The notes under the pieces are model-generated. The model saw only the letters and a list, made by a program, of their open reading frames with translations, made no database searches and was not told the DNA's origin. Shown one piece after another: positions 35,426-43,662 of a stretch of DNA of 64,000 bases (its first letter is position 1; each line of letters opens with the position of its first letter). The stretch lies in contig NZ_BMTL01000018.1 in NCBI RefSeq assembly GCF_014649655.1, positions 62,001-126,000 of the forward strand, read 5' to 3'. The position numbers were made by a program, and so were the translations under genes. The DNA comes from Streptomyces humidus. Lineage in GTDB: Bacteria > Actinomycetota > Actinomycetes > Streptomycetales > Streptomycetaceae.

Positions 35426-35745
35426 GGCTGCTACCTCTCCTTGGTATTACATGCGGGGTGCTTGTGAATGTGAACGCTTTCACGAATCCCCCAACAGATG
35501 AAGGGCCACCAGCCGGGTTTCCCTGGCGTGGTCCTGGAGTTTGTTGAGGGGTTCCGGTGATCAGTGGATGCCGGTGTTGCGGGCTGTCCCGATCGCCACG
35601 TAGAGACTCGCAAACCTCAGCGGCGGATACAACCCCTTCCGGAAAGTTTTTTTTGATTCCTCGGTGTCGACTAGGTCACAGCCGTACTTCCATGGGGTGG
35701 ATCCTGGCCTAAACGTTCGAGTGAAAGGACTTCAGCCCTTTCTGC
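35426..35745. promoter_or_regulatory. wblE upstream region
   Basis: A 320-bp gene-free spacer between wblE and the lipid-kinase-like gene, both leftward. It holds the Crp-like box (35469-35484), an exceptional run of eight T at 35647-35654, and an imperfect GAAAGG/CCTTTC hairpin near 35722-35742 that may end the upstream gene. Confidence 0.6.
35469..35484. promoter_or_regulatory. Crp-like palindrome upstream of wblE
   Basis: TGTGAACGCTTTCACG fits the Crp consensus TGTGA-N6-TCACA at nine of ten positions. It is centred about 50 bases before the wblE start codon. Mycobacterial whiB1 is known to be controlled by a Crp protein, so the same logic is plausible here. Confidence 0.6.
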
Positions 35746-36711
35746 TCACACAATCACACGCAGTGCATGGCGTACGCCTGTGAACGTCACGCTGGTACGC
35801 AGGCCCAGGTGGTCACCGTCCATCTGGAGGGGGAGCGGGACCTTCGAATGCAAGGTGAACCGGTCCAGGTCGTGCAAGGAGACGGCATGCCTGCCATGCG
35901 GTCCCCGCTCGGGGGACGAAGTGAGCAACTGGGTGCCATACCGGACAACCGAGACGCTCGACAGGCGGCTGAGACCGAGTACGTCGAGCCCTGTATCGAA
36001 CGAGGCCTTAGGCGACGCGTACACCGGGCGATTGCCCAGATAGGTCCACGGAGCCGTGTTGCAGACTATGGACAGCACCAAATCGGTCACGGGGTCCGCG
36101 CCCGGCCGCTCCAGGGTGATGGTTCCGTGCCGGCGCTGTGATTCGCCCAACAACTGACGCACCGCCTGGCGAATGTAGAGAGCGTGCGTGGATTTCCTGC
36201 CGCGTTCACGCTGCTGCTCCACACGCCCCACCACTCCGGCGTCGAAGCCGAGGCCGGCGTTGAAGGTGAACCAGCGGGACGGCACGGCCTCGTCCTCCGT
36301 GCCGGGCGTGCCTTCGGCGAGGCCGAGGCCCACCGTGCGCTCGCGGCCCTCACGCAACGCGTCCAGCAGGGCGCCGGTGGCCTCCACCGGATCGTTGGGC
36401 AGATCCAGGGCGCGCGCGAAGACGTTGGTGGAGCCGCCCGGGACCACCGCGAGAACGGGCAGGTCCGGGCCGGGGCCCGCGTGCAGCAGACCGTTGACGA
36501 CCTCGTTCACCGTGCCGTCCCCGCCGAGGGCCACCACCAGGTCGACGTTCCCGCTCTCCGCCGCCTGGCGGCCGAGGTCGCGCGCGTGCCCGCGGTACTC
36601 GGTGGTGACCGCCTCCAGCTTCATCTCGCTCGCGAGAGCGTGGAGGAGGACATCGCGCGTCCGTGCACTGGTGGTGGTTGCCGCCGGATTGACCACGAGA
36701 AGTGCACGCAT
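35746..36711 (-). CDS. Diacylglycerol kinase / sphingosine-kinase-like lipid kinase
   Basis: A 321-residue DAGK_cat-fold protein. The nucleotide-binding signature GGDGTVNEVVNGL (about residue 62) and the downstream PGGSTNVFARAL are intact; the C-terminal half is the beta-rich lipid domain (TFNAGLGFDAGVV). It probably phosphorylates diacylglycerol or a related lipid in phospholipid turnover. ATG 36711 (MRALLVVNPAA) is the usual family start. It is divergent from a small membrane-protein gene. Confidence 0.87.
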   Translation of the reverse strand: MRALLVVNPAATTTSARTRDVLLHALASEMKLEAVTTEYRGHARDLGRQAAESGNVDLVVALGGDGTVNEVVNGLLHAGPGPDLPVLAVVPGGSTNVFARALDLPNDPVEATGALLDALREGRERTVGLGLAEGTPGTEDEAVPSRWFTFNAGLGFDAGVVGRVEQQRERGRKSTHALYIRQAVRQLLGESQRRHGTITLERPGADPVTDLVLSIVCNTAPWTYLGNRPVYASPKASFDTGLDVLGLSRLSSVSVVRYGTQLLTSSPERGPHGRHAVSLHDLDRFTLHSKVPLPLQMDGDHLGLRTSVTFTGVRHALRVIV

Positions 36712-36857
36712 GAGTTGCAGCGTACCTACTGGGTGGTACCGGGCACAGGCCGAGGTGGGGATCGGGTAAGAGATCACGAAGTGAGCCTCGACACGGGCGC
36801 CGCCCGGCCTTGTGGACGGTCCGGGGACGGGCCCGGTGCGCGGGCTACCCTTCAGGA

Positions 36858-37298
36858 GTGAGCAGTGAGCAGACCCCCGCCGCCCCGGAAACCGAAGCGT
36901 CCCGCCCGCGCCGGGTGACGTACGCCGCCGCCCTCTGCGCGCTGGAGGGGCTGGCGCTGGTCACCGGCGGAGTGTGGATGCTCGTCCTCGGCCTCACCGG
37001 CGCCCCGGACGACCGGCAGCAGGCCGTCACCGGCGGAGTCACCCTGATCGTGCTCGCGCTGCTGCCGCTGCTGGCCGCCCGCGGGCTGCTCAGCCTGCGC
37101 GGCTGGAGCCGGGGCCCCGCCGTCATCACCCAGGTCATGGCGCTGCCGGTGGCCTACACCCTGCTCCAGGCCGACAGCATGGCCATCCCGGCGGGCATCG
37201 CCCTGATGGCCATGGCCGTCACCGCGCTCGTGCTGCTGGTGAACCGGGAGACGACCAGGGCCCTCGGAATCCGGGGACCCGGCCGCACACCGGAGTAG
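36858..37298 (+). CDS. Small four-helix integral membrane protein
   Basis: A 146-residue protein with four hydrophobic helices (from AAALCALEGLALVTGGVWML onward) after a short polar N-terminus rich in Pro, Ala and Glu. It is conserved-looking but has no assigned function. GTG 36858 is six bases after TACCCT (36846-36851), so the transcript is probably leaderless; the longer frame would begin upstream of that element. It is convergent with sigH. Confidence 0.72.
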   Translation: MSSEQTPAAPETEASRPRRVTYAAALCALEGLALVTGGVWMLVLGLTGAPDDRQQAVTGGVTLIVLALLPLLAARGLLSLRGWSRGPAVITQVMALPVAYTLLQADSMAIPAGIALMAMAVTALVLLVNRETTRALGIRGPGRTPE

Positions 37299-37364
37299 CG
37301 CCGCACGCGGGTGCCGGCCGCACCGGAGTGGCCGCAGGCCGCCGACGGCCGCGCCTCGGCTCGC

Positions 37365-38489
37365 CTACTCCTCGACGAGCAGCTTCTCCCGCAGCTGCGC
37401 GAGCGTGCGCGCCAGCAGCCGGGAGACGTGCATCTGCGAGATGCCGACCTCCTGCGCGATCTGCGACTGGGTCATGTTGCCGAAGAACCTCAGCAGCAGG
37501 ATCCGCTTCTCGCGCGGCGGGAGATCCTCCAGGAGCGGCTTGAGCGACTCCCGGTACTCGACGCCCTCCAGCGCCTCGTCCTCCGCGCCGAGCGTGTCGG
37601 CGACCGCGGGGGACTCGTCGTCGGTGTCGGGTACGTCCAGGGACAGCGTGGAGTACGCGTTGGCCGACTCCAGGCCCTCCAGGACCTCCTCCTCCGAGAT
37701 CGCCAGCTTCTCGGCGAGCTCGTGGACCGTGGGGGAGCGGCCGTGCTGCTGCGACAGCTCGGCCGTCGCCGTGGTCAGCGCGAGGCGCAGCTCCTGGAGC
37801 CTGCGCGGCACCCGCACCGCCCAGCCCTTGTCCCGGAAGTGCCGCTTGATCTCGCCGACGACCGTCGGCGTCGCGTAGGTGGAGAACTCCACGCCGCGCT
37901 CCGGGTCGAAGCGGTCGACCGACTTGATGAGACCGATCGTCGCGACCTGGGTGAGGTCGTCCAGCGGCTCACCGCGGTTGCGGAACCGGCGCGCGAGATG
38001 CTCGACCAGCGGCAGATGCATGCGGACCAGCTGGTTGCGCATCTCCGCGTACTCGGGGCTGCCGTCCTGCAGCTTGCGCAGCTCCACGAACATCGCCCGC
38101 GCCCCGCTGCGGTCACCCGGCGCCGGCACCGGCGCAGGGGGCGCCGGTGGTTCGTGCCGCGTGCCCGGCACGCTGTGTTCGCCGTCTCGCTCGTGCTCGC
38201 TCATCGTCCCGCCCGTCGCCCTCTGTCGAGCCCTCGCCTCTGCCCGGCCCGTGGGCGAGCCCCCGGGCCGTCTCTCCCGGGGCGAGTCCTGCACGGCTGC
38301 GTCCGGCGGGCCCGCCTGCGCGGAGGCCGGGTAGTCCTCCGGATGCGGCCGGGCCTGCTCGGGAATGCCGTCGATGCCGTCGGCCGTGCGTCGGGAACCG
38401 TCCGGAGAGACCGGCATCCCGGCGTCGCCGGCCGGCAGCTCCCGTGCGCCGCGCTCTTCGTCCCGCACCGGCCCGTCCCCGTTCCTCAC
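37365..38489 (-). CDS. sigH: Stress-response sigma factor SigH (SigB/F-like)
   Basis: A 374-residue frame whose last 250 residues form a group 3 sigma factor: regions 2 (LVEHLARRFRNRGEPLDDL, VEFSTYATPTVVGEIKRHFRDKGW), 3 and 4 (GNMTQSQIAQEVGISQMHVSRL). The first 95 residues are Pro/Arg-rich. S. coelicolor SigH is made as several forms from alternative starts and processing; an internal ATG at 38204 (MSEHERDG, after GGGCGGG) would give a 279-residue form here. GTG 38489 overlaps the ushX stop (GTGA). It is linked to osmotic stress and septation. Confidence 0.92.
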   Translation of the reverse strand: MRNGDGPVRDEERGARELPAGDAGMPVSPDGSRRTADGIDGIPEQARPHPEDYPASAQAGPPDAAVQDSPRERRPGGSPTGRAEARARQRATGGTMSEHERDGEHSVPGTRHEPPAPPAPVPAPGDRSGARAMFVELRKLQDGSPEYAEMRNQLVRMHLPLVEHLARRFRNRGEPLDDLTQVATIGLIKSVDRFDPERGVEFSTYATPTVVGEIKRHFRDKGWAVRVPRRLQELRLALTTATAELSQQHGRSPTVHELAEKLAISEEEVLEGLESANAYSTLSLDVPDTDDESPAVADTLGAEDEALEGVEYRESLKPLLEDLPPREKRILLLRFFGNMTQSQIAQEVGISQMHVSRLLARTLAQLREKLLVEE

Positions 38490-38899
38490 GCCGGCCCGGG
38501 TCCCGCGCCGCGCTGTTTGTAGAGGCTGATCGACACGGTCTTGTCCTCGTCGACCGCGGAGGACACCTTGCCCGCGAGGGCGGACAGCACGGTCCAGGCG
38601 AAGGTGTCACGCGAGGGCGCGTGACCGTCCGTGGTCGGCGCCGAGACGGTGACTTCGAGCGAGTCGTCGACCAGCCGGAACACGCAGCTGAGCACCGAGC
38701 CGGGCACGGCCTGCTGGAGCAGGATCGCGCAGGCCTCGTCCACCGCGATGCGCAGGTCCTCGATCTCGTCCAGGGTGAAGTCCAAACGGGCCGCGAGGCC
38801 GGCCGTGGCCGTCCGCAGCACCGACAGGTAGGCACCCGCAGCCGGCAGCCGGACTTCCACGAAGTCCTGGGTCGCGGGCTCGCCTGCGATCTGGGACAC
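38486..38899 (-). CDS. ushX: Anti-sigma factor for SigH (UshX/RshA/PrsH), RsbW-like
   Basis: A 137-residue GHKL-fold anti-sigma factor. The N-box ELDEIEDLRIAVDEAC-like stretch (here FTLDEIEDLRIAVDEA) and a short C-terminal ATP-lid region are visible. It binds SigH and is coupled to it by a four-base overlap. GTG 38899 is chosen because GGAGGTGAGG lies directly upstream; the earlier TTG at 38911 would place that site inside the coding sequence. Confidence 0.9.
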   Translation of the reverse strand: MSQIAGEPATQDFVEVRLPAAGAYLSVLRTATAGLAARLDFTLDEIEDLRIAVDEACAILLQQAVPGSVLSCVFRLVDDSLEVTVSAPTTDGHAPSRDTFAWTVLSALAGKVSSAVDEDKTVSISLYKQRGAGPGPA

Positions 38900-39266
38900 C
38901 CTCACCTCCAAGGTGGTACAAGCTTTTCGGGGCCGAGGGTCGCCCCCCGGGGTAACGCATGTGTGGTGCAGCGGTGACGCTATCGCGCCCTCACGTTTCC
39001 TGTCCCGGACCCCAACCCCCCGGCGTCACTCACAGTAAAGCTGTGAACACGCTCCGTGTCTAGAGGTCTGCGGACCCAAATGGGAAGAGGGCGCGCCGGG
39101 TTGACGTACCCAGGCGTCAGATGGTCGAACCGTACCCGCCGGACGGCCGACGCGTCTCATGAGTTCAACGGTCGCACCGCCCCAGAAGTTCGCGCGGGGG
39201 CCGCACCGCTCGCCGCGGGGAGGCCGACCGGCCGCAGCGAACAGGGCCGCAACGTGCTCGGACGCG
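38900..39266. promoter_or_regulatory. ushX-sigH upstream region
   Basis: A 367-bp gene-free spacer that must contain the several promoters expected for ushX-sigH. The clearest element is a perfect inverted repeat TCACAG-N5-CTGTGA at 39030-39046, centred 139 bases before the ushX start. No confident sigma-B-type or BldD consensus was found by eye. Confidence 0.55.
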
Positions 39267-39527
39267 TCATACGAGCACATGGTCCACGAAGCACCAGCGC
39301 CAGTTCTCGCCAGGCTCGAACGTCCGCATCACCGGGTGACCGGTCTCCTTGTGGTGCGCAGTGGCGTGCCGGCTCGGCGAGGAGTCGCAGCAGCCGACGT
39401 GGCCGCACGTCAGGCACAGCCGCAGTTGCACCGGGTGGGTGCCGTCCCGCAGGCACTCCGGACATGTCTCGCCCAGCGGGACGGGCTCGGGGTGGGGCAG
39501 CGCGTCGGCGTGGGTGCACTGTTTCAT
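39267..39527 (-). CDS. UBP-type zinc-finger protein
   Basis: An 86-residue protein made almost entirely of a ZnF-UBP domain. Cys and His ligands are in CTHAD, CPECLRDG, LRLCLTCGHVGCCDSS and HATAHHKETGHPV, ending FVDHVLV. In eukaryotes this fold binds the ubiquitin C-terminus; bacterial stand-alone versions have no established role. ATG 39527 diverges from the antiporter gene 59 bases away, so they share a promoter region. Confidence 0.88.
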   Translation of the reverse strand: MKQCTHADALPHPEPVPLGETCPECLRDGTHPVQLRLCLTCGHVGCCDSSPSRHATAHHKETGHPVMRTFEPGENWRWCFVDHVLV

Positions 39528-39586
39528 GATTGCCAGATTACGACGGGCGTGCGGACGACCGCGCGGAAGAAGAGGGCGGGCCTGAC

Positions 39587-41185
39587 ATGGACGTGATGCC
39601 ACTGCTGTTGCTGGTGGCCGGCAGTGCGGCGATCGCGGCGGCGGCCCGGCGCACCCCGGTGCCCGCGCCGCTGCTGCTGGTGGCGGTCGGCCTGGCGGTC
39701 TCCTACGCGCCCGGCGTGCCGGACTACACCCTGGACCCCGACATCGTCCTGCCCCTGCTGCTGCCGCCCCTGCTGTACACCTCGGCCACCGACAGCTCCT
39801 ATCTGGATCTGCGCGCCCAGCTGCGGCCGGTGGCGCTGCTGTCCGTCGGCTACGTGCTCTTCGCGACCGTCGCCGTCGGCTGGGCCGCCTACCTGCTCGT
39901 GCCGGGGCTGCCGCTGACCGCCGCACTGGTGCTGGGCGCGGTGGTCGCGCCGCCGGACGCGGTCGCGGCCACCGCGGTGGCCCGCCGCGTCGGCCTGCCC
40001 TCCCGGATCACCACGATCCTCCAGGGCGAGTCGCTGCTGAACGACGCCACCGCGATCACCGCCTACAAAGTCGCCCTCGCGGTCGTCGTCGGCGAAGGCG
40101 CGTCCTGGGCCGGCGGCATCAAGGAGTTCCTGGTGGCGGCGGTCGGGGGGACCGCCGTCGGCCTGATCCTGATGGCCCCGCTGCACTGGCTGCGCACCCA
40201 CCTCAAGGAGCCCCTCCTCCAGAACACGCTCTCCCTGCTGATCCCCTTCGTCGCGTACGCGGCCGCCGAGCAGTTCCACGCCTCCGGCGTGATCGCCGTG
40301 GTCGTCGTCGCGCTCTACCTCGGCCACCGCGCGTGGGAGGTCGACTTCGCCACCCGCCTCCAGGAGGAGGCCGTGTGGAAGATGGTCGCCTTCGTGCTGG
40401 AGTCGGCGGTCTTCGCACTCATCGGCCTGCAGCTCCCGGTCGTCCTGAAGGGCCTCGGCGCCTACGAGGGGCTGGACGCCGTCCGGTACGCCGTCGTGCT
40501 CTTCCTCGTGGTCGTCGCGGCCCGCTTCCTGTGGGTGTACCCGGCGACCTTCCTGCCGAGGCTCCTGTCGGCGCGCATCCGCGCGCGGGAGGAGAACCCC
40601 ACCTGGCGAGGGCCCTTCGTCATCGCCTGGGCCGGAATGCGGGGCGTGGTCTCGCTCGCCATCGCCTTCTCCATCCCGCTCACCGTGAACGACGGGAACG
40701 CGCCCTTCCCGTACCGCAACCTCATCCTCTTCCTCACCTTCACCACCGTCATCGGCACCCTCGTGCTCCAGGGCCTGACGCTGCCGCCGCTGATCCGGCT
40801 GCTGCGGTTCCCCGAGGCCGATCCCCAGGCCGCCACGCTCGCCGAGGCCAACGCCCAGGCCCAGGCCTCCCGTGTCGCCGAGGAGCGCCTGGACGCCCTC
40901 CTGGCCGACGAGCGCAACGCTCTGCCCCCGCCCCTCGCGGACCGCCTGCGCAACGTCCTGGAGCGCCGCCGCAACGCCGTCTGGGAGCGCCTGGGCCAGG
41001 TCAACCCGGTCACCGGCGAGACCGTCGACGACGCCTACCGGCGGCTGTCGCGCGAGATGATCAGCGCCGAGCGCGAGATGTTCGTCCGTCTGCGCGACGG
41101 CCGCCACATCGACGACGAGATGCTGCGCACGCTGCTGCGCCGGCTGGACCTGGAGGAGGCGGCGGCCTACCGGGAGGTGACCTGA
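39587..41185 (+). CDS. CPA1-family Na+/H+ antiporter
   Basis: A 532-residue antiporter with about 12 membrane helices (residues 1-410). The ion-binding ND pair is in GESLLNDATAI and the preceding helix has VVAPPDAVAATAVA. A conserved GMRG (WAGMRGVVSLAIAF) lies in helix 10-11. The cytoplasmic tail of about 110 residues is helical and charged. ATG 39587 follows AGAGGGCGGG. It should function in pH and sodium homeostasis. Confidence 0.9.
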   Translation: MDVMPLLLLVAGSAAIAAAARRTPVPAPLLLVAVGLAVSYAPGVPDYTLDPDIVLPLLLPPLLYTSATDSSYLDLRAQLRPVALLSVGYVLFATVAVGWAAYLLVPGLPLTAALVLGAVVAPPDAVAATAVARRVGLPSRITTILQGESLLNDATAITAYKVALAVVVGEGASWAGGIKEFLVAAVGGTAVGLILMAPLHWLRTHLKEPLLQNTLSLLIPFVAYAAAEQFHASGVIAVVVVALYLGHRAWEVDFATRLQEEAVWKMVAFVLESAVFALIGLQLPVVLKGLGAYEGLDAVRYAVVLFLVVVAARFLWVYPATFLPRLLSARIRAREENPTWRGPFVIAWAGMRGVVSLAIAFSIPLTVNDGNAPFPYRNLILFLTFTTVIGTLVLQGLTLPPLIRLLRFPEADPQAATLAEANAQAQASRVAEERLDALLADERNALPPPLADRLRNVLERRRNAVWERLGQVNPVTGETVDDAYRRLSREMISAEREMFVRLRDGRHIDDEMLRTLLRRLDLEEAAAYREVT

Positions 41186-41191
41186 GCGGGC

Positions 41192-42082
41192 CTAGCGCAC
41201 ACCGAACGGCGCGCCCGTCACCACGGCCGCGAGGCGGGTCCCGCGCGGGAAGGCGCCCTCCTCGGCCAGGACGGCGAGGGCGAAGAGCGACTTGGCGACA
41301 TAAAGACGCTCGACGGCCACGTCGTGACGACGCTCGAAGTCCGCCGCGAAGGCCTCCAGCTCAGGGGTGACCCGCGCGTACCCCCCGAAGTGGAAGCGCT
41401 CGTCGAGCCGCCACTCGCCCCGCCGGCCCCCGAAGGCCTCCACCTGAAGGGCGCGTATCGCCTCGCCCAGGAAGCCGCCCTTGAGGACCGGTATCCCCAG
41501 TGCCCGCTGGCCGGGCGCGAGACCGGCGGCCAGGCCCGCGAGCGTGCCGCCGGTGCCGCAGGCGAGGGCGACCACGTCGGCCCGGCCGCGCAGCTCCTCG
41601 CCGAGCGCCCGGCAGCCGCGCACGGCCGCCGCGTTGCTGCCGCCCTCGGGGACGACGTGCGCGTCCTCGGCGCCTGCCGCGCCCAGGATCTCCGCCAGCA
41701 CCTCCGGCTCGGACTTGCGCCGGTAGGCCGAGCGCTCCACGAAGTGCAGCCGCATGCCGTCGGCGGCGCAGCGGGCCAGGGAGGGGTTCAGGGGCCGGCC
41801 GGCCAGTTCGTCGCCGCGCACCACGCCCACCGTGGGCAGTCCCAGCAGGCGGCCGGCCGCGGCCGTGGCCCGCAGGTGGTTGGAGTACGCGCCGCCGAAG
41901 GTCAGCAGCGTGCGCCCCGCCGCGCGCTCCAGATTGGGCGCCAGCTTGCGCCACTTGTTGCCGATCAGCTCGGGATGGATCAGGTCGTCCCGCTTCAGCA
42001 GCAGCCGTACGCCGTGTCGTCCGAACCGGTCGTCGGCGACCTCCTGGAGCGGGGAGGGCAGGCTCGGGCGCAGGTCGGTCAC
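41192..42082 (-). CDS. PLP-dependent ACC deaminase / D-cysteine desulfhydrase family protein
   Basis: A 296-residue fold-type II PLP enzyme. The PLP lysine is in ELIGNKWRKL, the substrate region in FGGAYSNHLRA, and the glycine-rich phosphate cup in ACGTGGTLAG. Members deaminate 1-aminocyclopropane-1-carboxylate or desulfurise D-cysteine; active-site detail is not enough to choose. GTG 42082 is used; GTG 42100 is an alternative start. It converges on the antiporter gene and diverges from eshA. Confidence 0.8.
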   Translation of the reverse strand: MTDLRPSLPSPLQEVADDRFGRHGVRLLLKRDDLIHPELIGNKWRKLAPNLERAAGRTLLTFGGAYSNHLRATAAAGRLLGLPTVGVVRGDELAGRPLNPSLARCAADGMRLHFVERSAYRRKSEPEVLAEILGAAGAEDAHVVPEGGSNAAAVRGCRALGEELRGRADVVALACGTGGTLAGLAAGLAPGQRALGIPVLKGGFLGEAIRALQVEAFGGRRGEWRLDERFHFGGYARVTPELEAFAADFERRHDVAVERLYVAKSLFALAVLAEEGAFPRGTRLAAVVTGAPFGVR

Positions 42083-42255
42083 GCGCTCATTGTCGAACAC
42101 CGTTCGGGTGAACGTGTCGCTTCCCAGGCCATGATGATCCATTCCCGCTCTTTCGGGTAATAGCACGAGCACACACCGTGATGGAAGGCTGGCCGACGTG
42201 AACAGTGCATCGGCGCAGTTCGGCGCCCGTGCATGAATCGGGAGGGCAATTTCTC

Positions 42256-43662
42256 ATGTCGGTAGGCGAAGAGGTCCGCTCGGAGTCGGGCAAGCCGCAG
42301 CAGAGCCTCGGCACCGCGGCCGCGCGGAACCTGGCCACCACGACCAAGTCCGCACCGCAGATGCAGGAGATCAGCTCCCGCTGGCTGCTGCGGAATCTGC
42401 CCTGGGTCGATGTGCAGGGCGGCACGTACCGGGTCAACAGGCGTCTGACGTACGCGGTCGGCGACGGCCGCATCACGTTCGTCAAGACCGGCGACCGGGT
42501 CGAGGTCATCCCGGCCGAGCTGGGCGAGCTGCCCGCGCTGCGCTCCTACGAGGACGAGGAGGTGCTCGGGGAGCTGTCCCAGCGCTGCAGGCAGCGGGAG
42601 TTCGGCCCCGGCGAGGTCATCGCCTCCTTCGGCAGCCAGACCGACGAGGTCTACCTGCTGGCGCACGGCCGGGTGGAGAAGGTCGGCACCGGCCCCTACG
42701 GCGACGACCAGGTGCTCGGAGTCCTGGCCGACGGCGCCTACTTCGGCGACCAGGCGCTGCTCGACGCGGACGCCATCTGGGAGTACACCGCCCGCGCGGA
42801 CACCGCCTGCACGGTGCTGATCCTGGCCCGGCAGGACCTCGAGCAGGTCGCGGAGCGCGCCGACTCCCTGCGCGAACACCTCCGGCAACTGCGCACGATT
42901 CCCGAGCAGCGCACCAACAAGTACGGCGAGAAGGAGGTCGACCTCGCGGTGGGCCACGCCGGCGAGCCGGACATCCCGCACACGTTCGTCGACTACGACG
43001 CCAGGCCGCGCGAGTACGAGCTGAGCATCGCGCAGACCGTCCTGCGCATCCACTCGCGTGTGGCCGACCTGTACAACCAGCCCATGAACCAGACCGAGCA
43101 GCAGTTGCGGCTGACGGTCGAAGCGCTCAAGGAGCGCCAGGAGCACGAGCTCGTCAACAACCGGGAGTTCGGTCTCCTCCACAACTGCGAGTACGACCAG
43201 CGGCTCCAGCCCCACGACGGCGTGCCCGGCCCGGACGACCTGGACGAGCTGCTCAGCAGGCGGCGCGGCACCAAGATGCTGCTCGCCCACCCGCGCGCGA
43301 TCTCCGCGATCGGCCGTGAGCTCAACAAGCGCGGCCTCGTGCCCGAGACGATCGACGTCGGCGGCAACCGGATCCCCACCTGGCGCGGGGTGCCGATCTA
43401 CCCGTGCAACAAGATCCCCGTCACCGCGGCGCGGACCAGCTCGATCATCGCGCTGCGCCTCGGCGAACAGGACCAGGGCGTCATCGGTCTGCGCCAGTCG
43501 GGCATCCCGGACGAGATCGAGCCCAGTCTGTCCGTGCGGTTCATGGGCATCAACGAACAGGCCATCATCAAGTACCTGGTCACGGCGTACTACTCGGCCG
43601 CCGTGCTGGTGCCGGACGCGCTGGGCGTCCTGGAGAACGTCGAGATCGGCCGCTGGCGGTGA
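42256..43662 (+). CDS. eshA: Family 2B encapsulin shell protein with cyclic-nucleotide-binding insert (EshA)
   Basis: A 468-residue HK97-fold shell protein. A disordered N-terminal arm (1-45) is followed by the first shell segment, a cNMP-binding domain (about 95-210; EVYLLAHGRVEKVGTG, GAYFGDQALL and ARADTA replace the usual GE...R cassette), then the main shell fold (REYELSIAQTVLRIHSRVADLY to the end). EshA is known in S. griseus and S. coelicolor to affect ppGpp and antibiotic output, and Family 2B shells form nanocompartments. ATG 42256 follows GGAGGG. The stop is coupled to the prenyl synthase gene. Confidence 0.92.
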   Translation: MSVGEEVRSESGKPQQSLGTAAARNLATTTKSAPQMQEISSRWLLRNLPWVDVQGGTYRVNRRLTYAVGDGRITFVKTGDRVEVIPAELGELPALRSYEDEEVLGELSQRCRQREFGPGEVIASFGSQTDEVYLLAHGRVEKVGTGPYGDDQVLGVLADGAYFGDQALLDADAIWEYTARADTACTVLILARQDLEQVAERADSLREHLRQLRTIPEQRTNKYGEKEVDLAVGHAGEPDIPHTFVDYDARPREYELSIAQTVLRIHSRVADLYNQPMNQTEQQLRLTVEALKERQEHELVNNREFGLLHNCEYDQRLQPHDGVPGPDDLDELLSRRRGTKMLLAHPRAISAIGRELNKRGLVPETIDVGGNRIPTWRGVPIYPCNKIPVTAARTSSIIALRLGEQDQGVIGLRQSGIPDEIEPSLSVRFMGINEQAIIKYLVTAYYSAAVLVPDALGVLENVEIGRWR

